Source: Calliopum simillimum (Eukaryota; Arthropoda; Insecta; Diptera; Lauxaniidae). Taken from it: a stretch of 64,000 nt of DNA. A program made the position numbers and the translations under genes. Location: the NCBI GenBank assembly GCA_951812925.1, contig OX638369.1, positions 62,572,228 through 62,636,227 on the forward strand. The letters are read 5' to 3'. This document shows, one piece after another, positions 25,698 to 37,232 of the stretch; the stretch's first letter is position 1; the number at the start of each line of letters is the position of its first letter. The notes under the pieces are model-generated. The model was not told the DNA's origin. It searched no databases and saw only the letters and a list, made by a program, of their open reading frames with translations.

Positions 25698-26124
25698 ATG
25701 CATAGTTTTAAAAGTATACAACAAAAGTTGTTGTTTATAAAGGCCTTGTACGGGAAGTACATTTTTTGCGTAATCTACAAACAAACTTATCGTACTGTGT
25801 CTTAATGGAAGATTAAAAACAATTTTGAGAGCTCTATTTTGGAGAACTTGTAGGGATTTAAGAATAGAGTTACTTCTACCGCAATAAACAATGGGTAAAT
25901 ATGTTAAGTGGGAGTGAACCAGGGATTGATAGAGCTTCATTTTTGCTTCTGTGTTCAGTTTATTTTTAAACTTATACAATATACCAATACCTGAAGATAT
26001 TTTACTCTTTAATGTATTTAAGTATGTGACAGTCCCACAACATATTATGGCTGAAGGTAATGCCTAAATATTTGACAGTAACTGACTCCTCAATCACCAT
26101 ACCATCAATCAGAACAGTCATATT
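25698..26124 (-). pseudogene. CR1-like LINE, post-RT segment
   Basis: Continues past the nonsense codon with VKYLGITF, then shifts frame near 26010 and reads GIGILYKFKNKLNTEAKMKL and VHSHLTYLPIVYCG, the thumb/C-terminal region of LINE RTs. It stops at the fold-back junction, where TFKTMH is encoded right up to the target duplication. Confidence 0.75.
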
Positions 26125-27370
26125 TTACGCGTTCCTATAATTAAAAGGTTTGAATCTCACTAATTTTGTTTTATCTTTGTTTAAGATTAATTTATTGATC
26201 CTTGCAAACTCTGTAATAATCGCAGCATCATACTCAATTTGGGTTCTAAGAACTTCTGTATGGATATATCTATAAAAAAAGCATACGTCATCCGCAAACA
26301 TAAAAAGTTTTCCGTTAAACTCAATGTTCTTGAGATCATTAATATAAACTTTGAATAGTAAGGGTCCAAGAACACTGCCTTGAGGGACCCCACATACTAC
26401 AGGTAACATGCAACTCTTCGATTCACCAAACTGAACAAATTGCCTTCTATTCGCCAAGTAATCTTTTAATAACCTCACAACTGATGAGGAACATCCAAGC
26501 GCTCTTAATTTTGATATCAATATATCATGATCAACCAGATCAAAAGCTTTTGAGAAGTCAAAAAACACACCAGCAACTCCCTTGTACCCATCATCTAAAC
26601 CACTACAAATGTAATCAACTACATTTACCACCGCTTCCTCAGTTCCTGTACCCTTCCTAAATCCATATTGCCGATCAAATAATATATTATTACTTTCCAG
26701 GTATTCATTGAGTTGTTCAAAGATCAACTTTTCAAGTATTTTATCAATAGTAGATAAAACTGAAATTGGACGGAAATTTTGGATTTTGTTAGACTCTTTA
26801 CATTTAGGAACTGGAATTACTTTATGTATTTTTAAACTATCAGGAAATGTTGATTCATTAATCATTCTATTGAAAATGCTTGCAATAATTTCACAAACTA
26901 ATGTTTTCCTTGTGAGAAGCATTTGCAAGGTTATTTTGTCAACACCTGGACTTTTATGAGTATTCAGATGATTTAAAACATTTTCTATTCCATTTCTATT
27001 ACATGGAGTAAAGCAAAAACTATCAGGAATAGGAACTACTGTTTGAAATAGATTAAAATCGTCGTTTGTTTCTTGTGCTATATTGATTCGCGCATTTAGT
27101 ACAACATTATGGAAAAAGCTATTGAACTTTTCCGCTTTATCCATATCAGTAGATACAGGGACATTATTTTCATCCAATAAGTCAGATGAACTTTCTTTTT
27201 TCCTGCCTAATTGTTCATTTAGAAATGCCAAAGTTTTCCTTAAATCACCATTGCACTGCTCTAACCTAGTTGCATAGTAATTGCTCATTAATTGTTTACT
27301 GCAGATACTTATAACTTTACTAATTCGTTTAAGTCTGCTTGAGATGTTTTTGTTGTTTCTATCTTTTCTT
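26125..27370 (-). pseudogene. CR1-like LINE reverse transcriptase segment
   Basis: Reverse transcriptase core. Seen in order: FRPISVLSTIDKILEKLIF, RQYGFRKGTGTEEAV, FFDFSKAFDLVDHDIL (motif A), GVPQGSVLGPLLF (motif B) and FMFADDVCFF (motif C, FADD). It ends at an in-frame TAA at 26127-26125, after which the same frame carries on as MTVLIDGMVIEESVTVKYLG, so the stop is a nonsense mutation rather than the natural end. Confidence 0.88.
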
Positions 27371-28360
27371 CTAGACTTTAAAAGTTTTTTTTTTGTAATC
27401 TATTAAACATTTCAAAGGTTCAGACATCCATGGATTGATTTTATTTATCATGCTTACTTTCTTAAGCTTAACAGTTGAACATAGCTCAACAGCCGAAGAG
27501 AATGTGTTAATAAAAGTTTCACAGTTTTTAAACACATTGGATGAAGCATTAAAATTCTCAAATTTTTGGTCTAATAAATTTCCAAATTTATCATAGTCAA
27601 AACAAGTTTTTTTCTCCAGTACAATATCTTTGTTTGCAAATGAAATATTTAAAGCACACATTATAAGGTTATGATCAGTTAAAACCGTTTCAATTGAGTT
27701 AATAGTGAGATCGGTTTGTAAATTACTAAAAACGCCATCTATGCAAGACATGCTTTGAGGTCTAGTTACTAAATTGTGACACGATTCCAGATTATACTCA
27801 GAAAATGTATCTATTAATTGTTGACTCGGGCTATTTACACATAGTAAATCTATGTTGAAATCACCAAAATATACACAGGGTGAGTTATTGATTTCTTGCA
27901 GTGTTAAGGCAAGCTTAGTATAGAAAAACGACAAAGAACACTTTTGCGACCTGTATAACGAAGTCAATATAAGCGGTTTGTGTCCAATTTTCACTGAAGA
28001 TAAAGATATCATTATAAGATCTAAGTAGTTTTCACTTGAATTGAACAGTACCCTGTATTTAATTTCATTGTTTATGTAAATTGAGGTTCCTCCAAAACCA
28101 TCTTTTCGGCAACAGTGAACTGAGTTAAAACCAGGTTTAAAATACAACCTTGAAAAGTTCTCATCAAACCAAGTTTCTTGGACAGCAATTATAGCCGGAA
28201 GAGTTACTAATTTACATATCTCGTTTTTAAATTTGTTAAATTTCGTAATTGATGAAATACTTCTAGCGTTTATGGACAGAATATTAAGCAGCTTTTGAAT
28301 TACATTTTTTTAAGTTCAAGTTGTATGAATTGATATTTAAAAAGTATTGAAGATTCATTA
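27371..28360 (-). pseudogene. CR1-like LINE endonuclease segment
   Basis: APE-type endonuclease. Visible in order: ILSINARSIS, AIIAVQETWF (catalytic E), YFGDFNIDLL, SCIDGVFSN and LTDHNLIMC (the terminal DH motif). The stop at 27371 arises at a run of ten A on the coding strand. A one-base change in that run would rejoin this frame to the RT segment, which continues LLKSRRKDRNNKN. A sequencing or assembly length error in the homopolymer is possible. Otherwise this is a true frameshift. Confidence 0.82.
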
Positions 28361-28379
28361 TTAGAAAAAGAAAAAAATA

Positions 28380-28930
28380 AATAAATAAAAAATACTAAGA
28401 TAATCAAAAATAAAATAAAAATAAAAAATTAAGAAAAAATATGATAATTCTATGAATCACCATCATCATCATCATTAACATTAATCTTGTAATGCAAAAA
28501 AGCTTATCACACAAATTTGTAATTTTGTATTTTTACTCATATTTTCCATTAAATATATACAAGTATTGATTACATAAATTTAGAAATTCCCAAAAAAGTG
28601 ATGATGAATATTACTTATTAGATAGCTAATTTTATTTCCATTGACAGAAAATTATAATCATTACAGTAATGATTATCTGAAGACAATGGACCTTAGCCCG
28701 CAATGAGTGTAATTATCTTTCATTAATATTATTAATTATTAATGGCGCGCAATGGCGGTGATGATGATGATGATGACATTGGTGCTGATTGTTATAACAA
28801 CATAGGCCAATAGCACCCAACGCATGATATATTAAATTAACGCCAGTGACAATGTTGTGGTGCCACTGATAGTTGCCACCCTCCAACGGAACACCACCCA
28901 TAGGCATTGCTTTTTTTTTCTCAGCGGAAA
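28380..28930. other. Intronic sequence with microsatellites
   Basis: No gene recognised. Contains (CAT)n near 28457 and (GAT)n near 28758. An 86-codon minus-strand frame at 28713-28973 includes a His run from the (GAT)n tract and is not supported as coding. Confidence 0.4.
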
Positions 28931-29052
28931 TTGTGTTAAATTTTACTACCCAATGGGGAATGGAGCGCATCAATAGCGCTTCTGAAGCGCTCTAAAGCAG
29001 CAGTGAAGCGCATCTCTTTCGTTGCCAAAAGCGCTGAAATTAACATTGGCAT

Positions 29053-29232
29053 GTCATTGGAACGAAGCGCTTCGCTCTCGCTTCCACAAATGCTCTTTGG
29101 ATACGCATCGCTCTCGCATCCAGAAATGCTGTTTGGATGAGCATCGCTCTCGCTACCAGAAATGCTCTTTGAAAGCGCATCGCTCTTGCATTCAGAAATG
29201 CTCTTTAGATGCGCTTCGCTCTCGCTGCCTAT
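29053..29232. repeat. 36-bp minisatellite
   Basis: About five tandem units of exactly 36 bp; AATGCT recurs at 29089, 29125, 29161 and 29197. The unit contains GCGCATCGCTCTCGC. As 36 is a multiple of three, both strands read as 12-residue repeats (minus: KSISGSESDAHP-like) without stops, but there is no sign of a surrounding gene. Flanking sequence to 29330 holds scattered GCGCATCG boxes of the same kind. Confidence 0.85.
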
Positions 29233-29329
29233 AGCGCAGAAAATATGCGCATACAAATCAGCTCTTTAGATGCGAGAAGGACGCGCATCGCTATTGCATC
29301 TTGGGGATGCGCATCGAAATTTTCTGTTA

Positions 29330-29700
29330 GGTACAGTCTGCACTTGGCCTGTATGTATGTTTGTATGTAAATTAAAAATGAGGACACAAAGAATATTCAT
29401 TTATACAAGAGTAAAACTAGTATCAATCTAGGGATGGTCACAGCCATGGAAAAACTTTTAAAATATATTGTATATTTTTAACTGAACCTCCGCAGAGGCG
29501 GACTCTTACCGGAGGCGGAAGTTGAAAATAACACTGTAAGTAAAACAAATTTAATCCGTATACTTGGGTCTTTTACAAAATGAAAAGAAGCTTGGCTGAT
29601 AACGTCAAAATAAATATTATTAATATAATTACTGCATAATACATAATAAGTACATAATAGGAACTAAATCTGAACTGAAAGTCCAAGTGATAAGTTACCG
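29330..29700. other. No gene seen
   Basis: Contains a GGCGGA/CCTCCGC-rich patch (29490-29520) similar to 32400-32465. These could be the edges of the element carrying the 29.7-31.3 kb pseudogene, but I cannot show terminal repeats. Confidence 0.35.
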
Positions 29701-29710
29701 AACTGAAGAT

Positions 29711-31291
29711 ATGGACTTAAGCGATAGCGGGTCAGAATACTGTCCCAGCACAGAGCCCATTGATACAGAATATTTTAATAACAGCCAGAATATTGGAAGA
29801 GAACAGTGAACTGTAGAAATTATTGAAATTCTCGGAGCTGTTAGTAGCGATAGCGGGTCAGAGTACTGTCCCAGCTCAGAGCCCATCGTTGCTGAGAATT
29901 GCAATGAAATCCAAAATACTGTAACGGTACAGGAAACTGAAGATATTATTGAAATTTCCGGACCAGTTAGCAAAAACTATAAGAAGGACGAATCGTCGTG
30001 GAAGAAAAACATTGGAAAACATTGACGTGAAGGGAAATACGTGATGTGAACGCCCAATGTTACCTTTACCTTGTACTAAAAAATTAAAAAATGTATCCTG
30101 TCGCCAGATTGACGAGACTCAAAGGCATCTCATTTATTCAAATCTTAGAAGCCTTCTGCGTATTGATGAGCAAAGTCATATTATAGGAAACATACTACAC
30201 TCGTATGTTGTCCTTTATATGATATTTAGTTTCGTGTCTCAAAAATATGAGTTGTTTATATCATCTATATAAGGAAGAGGAGTACTTGAAGTTAGAAGAT
30301 ATGGGTCTTTGCAAAAATACTGTTCAATTTTCAAAGAAAATAAACTTAGCTTTTTCAAGCCAAAAAAGGACCAATGTAAAAATGTGTTGCCTTTCAAAAC
30401 ATGACATCAAACGAAAAACAGAATATTCAAAAAACCCATAATCAACAGAGTGTAGAAACAATTATAAGGAAACGTGTTTAGAAGATCCATCTGTGTTGAG
30501 CTTCAACTTTGAAGTGCATGCTGTACTTTATACCTTAAAGAAGTCAGCTGGACAAATTTTTTATTTAAGAAAATTTGCTGTCTATAATTTGACCATTTAC
30601 AATTTAGGAACCAAAGAGGCAATCTGCTATTTTTGGTCAGAATCGAATGGAAACAGGACAGCGAATGAGATTGCATCATGCATTTACGATATCGAAATCT
30701 GGTGTCAAAGAGGTTCGGATGATGTCGGAAAGCTGTGTAGGGCAACCAAAAAATTTTACATTTTCAACAATGTATCTCGAACTAGTAAAAAGACATCCTT
30801 CGGTCCAAATAATAAACCATAAATATTTTGAGAAATGGAATGCAACTCAATGCATTCAAAAATTTAAAAGTGTGCCAATTTTATTCCAGTGTACGTCCCA
30901 GGCACAGGTCATTCGACCTACACAAAAAAAAAAAATCCTGCTCTGTTCATCGTTAAAAATATGATGTTTAATGCCTTTTTCAATTTAAAAGCAATGACTA
31001 GTCCCAACGTTAAAAAAAGTACCCTTTCGCTGCATTTGCTGTTTACAATACAAAAAAAGTTGCTCTCAGATTAACTACAAAACTAATTTCACTAAAGGTG
31101 AAAATGAAGAGCTCCATCATGTTGGAAGAAAAAAAATAGGAAGACCATCTTCTTGCATACTACCTGCTGCATGCAACGATGAAATCCCTATCGCAGCGGC
31201 GAAATACAAAGATCTACAGAAAATGTGTGAAGATCTAATAATTCGTAAATGTCAGAGATTGAAATCAGAAGAGGCAGACCTAGATGATTAA
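29711..31291 (+). pseudogene. Broken transposase-like gene, class not recognised
   Basis: A multi-domain remnant readable through several stops. It starts ATG with MDLSDSGSEYCPSTEPI, and a second SDSGSEYCPSSEPI follows about 43 codons later in the same frame, an internal duplication. Then come SSWKKNIGKH, a KKLKNVSCRQI segment, YFWSESNGNRTANEIASC, VRMMSESCVGQPKNFTFSTM, IINHKYFEKWNA, and a C-terminal GRKKIGRPSSC...AAAKYKDLQKMCEDL ending TAA at 31289. The layout (WKKN, S(D/E)xCxGQxKN, NHxYxE, late KYKDL) resembles uncharacterised DDE-like proteins repeated in insect genomes. I do not name a superfamily. At least three nonsense codons and several frameshifts are present. Confidence 0.6.
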
Positions 31292-31299
31292 CTTGAAAA

Positions 31300-33895
31300 T
31301 ATTTGAACATTTCTTTAAAAACAATTGATTGATTAATATTTTACCAATTTATTGTAAAATTTTTGATCTTATTCTAATTTTTCTTCTGTGATTCTTCTGT
31401 CCTTAGAAAAACAATTTTGTGAAAGTGTGTTTTATTACAATTTCATTTTATGCCATAACCACGAAAGTCAATTTTTTCCATGTAACCAATTTTCAAGAGC
31501 CATTAGGTTTATCAGATGAGACCATGTTAATTATACAGCAATAATCAGGAGATATTGAAAGCCTTTAAAAAAAATAAAAACATATTTTTAGTAAAAGTTT
31601 AAAATTTGAAACAGCTGTAGCAAATTCAATAATTTGCACTTTCGTGAATTTGGCCTAAGAGCGACGATATATAACTGTAAAATTTCATTAAGTTTGGGTA
31701 AATAGTATTCATGATATGAACTTTAACTAGCACTTTGACATAAAATTTCATACAAAAGTTATATTTATCTGAAAGTTAAATTATAACTGAGAATTGTTGA
31801 AACAGTCCTTAGTGGAAATTGGGGTACACACTTGACATGCTTAAATCTTGAGAATTTGAATCTAAAAAACATTTAAGTCGTCCAGTTGTAAAATCCGACA
31901 TCAATATGTCAAATAAATTTTTGGAAACTATCAAAAACTCATAAGATACTAAAAACCTAAAGAATTAGCGCTTTTTTCAAAAACTTTAATGTCAAAGATG
32001 TCAGATTTACAGTCATAGTGGGTGATTATGTCGGGTTTCGCAAGCGGACTGGCGCCATTTTTATAATGTGCTATTGTATTGCACGAGGCGACCATATTGT
32101 CCAGGCCATTCAAACTAACTACATTGTAGATTAGAATTTCGAAGAGATGTCTGGTTCTGCAACCGAACGGGTTTTTAATATTTATGACCAGTTTTTTGCC
32201 ATAACAAAAAGTCGATTTGTGATTTTTTGTCATATGCCGGGTTTTGCAACTGAGCTACGCATTTGCACTGGTGCTTATTCGTAATTTTAAGATTTGAAAC
32301 AGTAAGGAAACTGAATCAAATTAGTTTTTTCACTGACTTTTACACTTTAAAATTGATTGATTGAATTCCGATATACCTCCGTATTACCGTATCAATATTT
32401 GCAGAGGCGGAGCCGGAGGCACGATTTAGTGCGGAAGTTCCGCTCTTTAGAATGCGAAGCTCCGTTACAACCCAAAATACTATACTATCTCAACGAATTC
32501 GTTCGAAAAGTTTTTCGGTGTAAACAACCGCTTATTAAACTGTTTCCTCAATGAATTTCAAAATCAGAGTTTTCGTTTCATAACAGATGTACATATGTAT
32601 ATGTATAGGACTTCAAAATACACCCTTGTAAGGAGTTTGTAATGGGCGGTGTTTCTTTATTTATTAAGTATTTCTTATCTTTGGTGACCCCAAAGAACAC
32701 TCTAATCCACTTTAACCCAGGTTATTTTTTTAGAACGGGGTCAAAAAAATATATAAGAACAGAATGGGTTTAGATGTTTCAGAAAGTTGTTTATTGTATG
32801 ATTTCATTATGAATATGTCGTTGATTTTAGGTTCTAAATTTTTATTTTTTTATATATCTTGATTCAAGGCAAAAATAATAATTTCTTAATTTGCATTTAA
32901 ATGCAATCCAGTTATAAATATTGAATTTTAAAATATCGATACTTTTTTATCGTTCTCTAGAAATGCAGACGCTCAGATCACACAAAACTGATACACAGGA
33001 TAAAAACAAAACTCCATAAAAGCAACGTAAGAAAAAGAAGAATCAACGCGGCTAAGTGGGAGAGTGATGTCGTAAATGAAATGTCCTGCTGCCATTAAAT
33101 AATAAAGCAAGAATATTAAATTTATGATGGGTCATTTTTATGTGTTCTGCAGTGACAGGGACACCATAACAAACTGCCATCATAAATTAAACGCGGCGGG
33201 CATAAGCGGAAGTAGGCATGGGGATGAAGTACGACGTAATGGATGGCGGATAAGCTGTGGGGAGTAGGTACACAGTGTTCCAGTGAAATGCTTATCTTCG
33301 TAGTGACTGCATAGAAGAAAGATTTAGACGATTCTTATATTTATTTTTGTCATGTTTACTTACAGCTCGGCTTTAAAGTGAAGATTAAGGGAAGATGAAG
33401 ATGTCGTTGGACCGACCGTACAGCGTAAAGAATGGATGTAAATTAAATGCTGATTTGATGCCGAAGATATTTTTTTAAAAATTAAAGATAATTTAAAGAA
33501 TACAGAAGGAAATCAGACTGAACATTACGAAATAGCAATGTGTGGGTTCATCTGCTGATGTCCATAACATTTTAACTCAAATTTTTACTTATTTTTATAA
33601 GTATAATCAGGAAGGGGGGGGGGTTGGCGGTCAGGTAGAAATTAGGCTCGGAGAAATTGACAGTCCGGTACCCCGACAATCCTCTTTTTTCGGATTTGAT
33701 ATTTATTTCTTAATAATAAAATAAATGCAGTATTTGTTTTTCGTAATTATATCGTATAGACTCATAAATTTTTTGACGATATTAGAATTTTCATTAAACA
33801 TGGAAGTAGCTTAAACAAAAAAAAGTAGGGCCGGTTGTGAATGGAATTGAAGGCTGCACTTTAAACTGCTAAGTCTTTTGTTATCTTAAAAATAT
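31300..33895. other. Intronic sequence, no gene seen
   Basis: Mostly AT-rich. 33030-33420 is less AT-rich and looks unique rather than repetitive, so it could be host sequence worth a conservation check. 33615-33640 has a G run. No coding sequence recognised. Confidence 0.4.
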
Positions 33896-33902
33896 AGTAT
33901 TA

Positions 33903-34280
33903 GGCATGCGCTTATTTTCTGATTTTCGTTCATGCCACCCCCTGAAATCCTTCCCTCAAGAGAGGTAAAGTTTAGGTTTCAGGCAAAAAATAATTACATT
34001 TTTTATTTTTTTTAACTTAATTAAATTAGTCAAAGCATAATTTTAAAAGAAAGGTATTTCAATTTGCCATAAGATAGAATTATGCTTAGACTAATTTAAT
34101 TAAGCTAAAAAAAAAAATTAATTATTTTTTGCCTGAAACCTAAACTTCAACTATCTTGAGGGCCGGGTTATCGTTATCCGATTTCCGTGAAACTTCATAG
34201 TGTTTGTTCTTATGACCAATGGAAGGATTTCAAGGGGTGGCATCAACGAAAATCAGAAAATCATAATATAAGCGCATGCC
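33903..34280. mobile_element. Fold-back/MITE F7
   Basis: Inverted ends GGCATGCGCTTAT and complement, continuing inward as CTGATTTTCGTTnATGCCACCCC and TGAAATCCTTCC on both sides. The right arm has about 75 bp (34160-34225) with no partner on the left, an insertion or deletion since duplication. The inner stem includes TTAGGTTTCAGGC and AATTAAATTAGTC. Noncoding. Confidence 0.72.
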
Positions 34281-34284
34281 TTAT

Positions 34285-35055
34285 ATAGTATAGATTTATT
34301 TTCAGCATTAGAACAAACCGAATTTACTTATGTTAATTAAAGCTTAAAAAGATCTAATAAATGAAAAATTGTAACGAAACAAATCTAAATGTATCTGGAC
34401 ATCATATTTTCCATGGAACGTAGTTTCCAAAAAAATTAGAAATATATGCACTTTGTTCTTCCGTTTGTAACGTAGAGAGGTAGGCGTGGAAAGTATGAAA
34501 AAGTGTATATATTCTTGATCAAGGTCATCTCCTGAGTCGATGAAGCCGTGTCCGTTTGTCTGTTTGTCCGCCCGTGGAAATATTTTTGACGGAAAAACTA
34601 TATGGTGCACTGCCTCCGTCGTCAAAGTAAGCTCGTAGGATTGAAAATGTAGTCTATTGGTTAGGTCGTAAAAAACATGCTAAAAAGGAAGAAGGTTTTT
34701 ATTACTGAAATCGGTCAATTGATCATTAAAGATGAAAAAACCGCAAAGTGATATTAAATTAGAGGGGGAAATCGGGGGGAGAGGCGAAAATGCACCCTTT
34801 ACAGTTTTTTCAATACTAGAGTTCGCCTTGTGGCCGAAATTCGCCCATTTCGATTTGACCATAAAATAAAGGAAAAAGTTTTTATACCCTTCCTTGGTCG
34901 ATAAAACACAAAAAACTTTTAATATTCTTCCTTAGGGCTCGGGTTATCTGCATCGGTGCAGCAGCTAAGTTGCAATATCGTACTTTTCATTTAGAGGCGT
35001 GTAACTCCTACTAAAGAGCAAACAGTTTTTGATATCTATCTATACCAAAATTCAT
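34285..35055. other. Repeat tail and AT-rich sequence
   Basis: 34490-34590 is the reversed copy of the repeat-tail layout seen at 39415-39500 (TATATTCTTGATCAAGGTCA, then GTCCGTTTGTCTG). No gene recognised. Probably belongs to the same repeat as the array that follows. Confidence 0.45.
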
Positions 35056-35059
35056 AAAA

Positions 35060-35700
35060 ATCAATCATGTTATCGTGCTATATAGTGCTAACTCTATATC
35101 TATACCAAATTTCATTAAAATCGTATGCAGTATTTTCGCCGTGAGAGCGTTTTTTCTATTTAGGGGCGTGGCACTGCCCACTGAAAATGTAATGGTCATT
35201 TTATCGTTCCTTAGTGCCAATACTATCTCCATACCAAATTTCGTTGAAATCGATGCAGCGGTTTAGCTGTGAGAGCGCTTTTTCCATTTAGGGGCGTGGC
35301 ACCGCCCACTGAAAAACATAATGGTCATATTATTGTTCCTTAGTGCTAACCCTATCACCATACAAAATTTCGTTAAAATCGATGCAGCGGTTTAGCCGTG
35401 AGATCGTTTTTTCCATTTAGGGGCATGGCACCGCCCACTGAAAAACATAATGGTCATATTATCGTTCCTTAGTCCTAACCCTATCTCCATACCAAATTTC
35501 GTTAAAATCGATGCAGCGGTTTAGCCGTGAGAGCGTTTTTCCATTTAGGGGCGTGGCACCGCCCACTGAAAAACATAATGGTCATATTATCGTTCCTTAG
35601 TGCTAACCCTATCTCTATACCAAATTTCGTTAAAATCGATGCAGCGGTTTAGCCGTGAGATCGTTTTTTCCATTTAGGGGCGTGGCACCTCCCACTTTAA
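35060..35700. repeat. 129-bp tandem array, five units
   Basis: GGGGCGTGG (or GGGGCATGG) recurs at about 35162, 35291, 35420, 35548 and 35677, giving 128-129-bp spacing. Each unit has GGGCGTGGCACCGCCCACT, then TCGTTCCTTAGTGCTAACCC and ATACCAAATTTCGTTAAAAT. Units are highly similar in the middle and more diverged at the left edge. No stop-free frame of interest. Confidence 0.88.
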
Positions 35701-35704
35701 AAAC

Positions 35705-36425
35705 AAATATAGTCCTATGCACTGCTCCTCCTCACAACCTTTCCAACAGAAAAAAATCAAGCAAATCGGTTGAGATTTAGGTATAGAAACAGGGACCTAA
35801 CCGATTTCGTTTGCCTATTTATATATAGATATCTTGAGAACGAAGTCAAATATTATAATAATTAAATTTGCCATCGAAATAGTTTATTAAAAAAATTTAA
35901 GAAAAATAAGGGGATTCCTTTGAACATGTAAAAGCCTCGAAAAGCACGAAGGCCTCGAAAACTTTCGAGTATCGTAAACGAAATTTAAAAATTTGTGTGA
36001 AAAAAAGTTTACGCAGACTTCGAAAACTTTCGAGGCAAATTGGATGCGTAAATAGCTTCGAAAAAATGCGAGAGCGATTGTTGTCAAATTAATGTATTGA
36101 AAAAATATTTTATGTTTTGCAAATTGAATTTAAATTGAATATTTTTCAAACTATATGACAGCTGATACGTTGTTTACACGTTTTTAGAACAAGATCGTAC
36201 ACTTTCGACTTTTTCATGGTTTACGAGATTAAGGGAATCCCCTTAATTTCTTATACCAAAAATTATGAAACAAGTAAGAAAAAATGCAAAAAAACGAATT
36301 CTTGTGTTTTTTACTCTACTTATCTCTGACTCTAAAAAAGTTATAGGAAATAATGGCATTGAGCAATATAAAAAGGATATAAAAATGATTTATTTAAAAC
36401 TTTCTAAGGTTAAAAATTGACCAAA
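35705..36425. other. No gene seen
   Basis: AT-rich; 35925-36050 carries three GCCTCGAAAACTTTCGAG-like motifs in both orientations. No coding sequence supported. Confidence 0.35.
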
Positions 36426-36429
36426 ATAT

Positions 36430-36700
36430 TGCCAATGTAACATGGAAATTTTTTAATGCGATCTGAAAAACGGTTTTTACTTAAAACCAAGGCATCATCA
36501 TCCAAGAGCTACGTGAGAATTTTTTACAGAATTTTTTGGACTACTTAATTTTTTATTTTTTTTTTTACCGAAAATTAAGAAAAAAATCATATGTATTCCT
36601 TTAACGGTTCTAAGCATCTTTTGCCGTAGGTATACACTTTTTTTGTAAGACGCCTTGGTTTTGTATAAAAAACGTTTTTCAGACCGCATAAACAATATTT
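36430..36700. mobile_element. Decayed relative of fold-back F1
   Basis: 36600-36685 (GGTTCTAAGCATCTTTTGCC, then TTTTTTTGTAAGACGCC and AACGTTTTTCAG) aligns with 25120-25195 of F1. A mirrored partial arm (CTGAAAAACGGTTTTTAC, 36465) lies to the left, so the fold-back shape is kept. Ends and target duplication could not be found. Confidence 0.55.
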
Positions 36701-36704
36701 CTAC

Positions 36705-37225
36705 GTTTGAGTGGCCATATTCTGGTTAATTTTTGACATAAAAAATTTTAAAATAAGCAGTTATGCTTATACCTACCTCTTACCCAAATAAAGGCAAAAG
36801 AGTAAAAAAACACAAAATTCCTTTTTTTTTTCATATTTGTTTTAAAATTTTTCGTATAAGAAATTTTTTTTAAAATTTTTACAATAAGCTATTTCGTTGG
36901 AAAATTTAATTCTCCACAAAAACTTTTCTAAAAAATATAGAAATTTTGCTTCGTTCGCTAGATATTTTGAAAAAACTGTAAAGGGTACATTTTTCCCCTC
37001 CCCAGATTCCCACCCATTTTTACTATGGGTCAGTTGCAAGATTTGGAAAAATAAAGTAAATGAACACTCATACATTAATATTAATTGAAATACTTAAAAA
37101 AAAAAGTGGTGAAATCCAATTTTCTATAATTAAATAGAAGTTTTTTTTTCATCATACTATGCGTGATATCTAATTATTTTTCAATATAAAATAATACATA
37201 CGTAAAGTAACGCCAATGTTCTATG
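36705..37225. other. No gene seen
   Basis: AT-rich intronic sequence. The complementary frames at 36842-37075 and 36897-37088 are not supported as genes. Confidence 0.35.
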
Positions 37226-37232
37226 AACATTA

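Larger units (their letters stand above)
23992..28370 (-). mobile_element. CR1/L2-like LINE, degenerate, near full-length ORF2
   Basis: A minus-strand non-LTR element with endonuclease, reverse transcriptase and C-terminal region in order, ending in a 28-nt poly(A) tail (T run at 23992-24019). The frame is readable upstream to about 28360 (ELKKNVIQKLLNILSINARS), where the APE-type endonuclease begins. A 1.28-kb fold-back sits at 24417-25697. At least two frameshifts and one nonsense codon inactivate it. Clade assignment (CR1, L2, Daphne or Kiri-like) rests on motif style only. Confidence 0.85.

Noticed and set aside
24328..25762. Matching 82- and 74-codon frames at both ends of F1
   Set aside because: Same reason: symmetry of the inverted arms rather than coding.
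28936..29256. 106-codon minus-strand frame with 12-residue repeats
   Set aside because: Open only because the minisatellite unit is 36 bp; no start context, domain or neighbouring exon supports a protein.
35060..35700. CRISPR-like array
   Set aside because: Units are contiguous 129-bp tandem repeats without spacers, in a eukaryotic intron.
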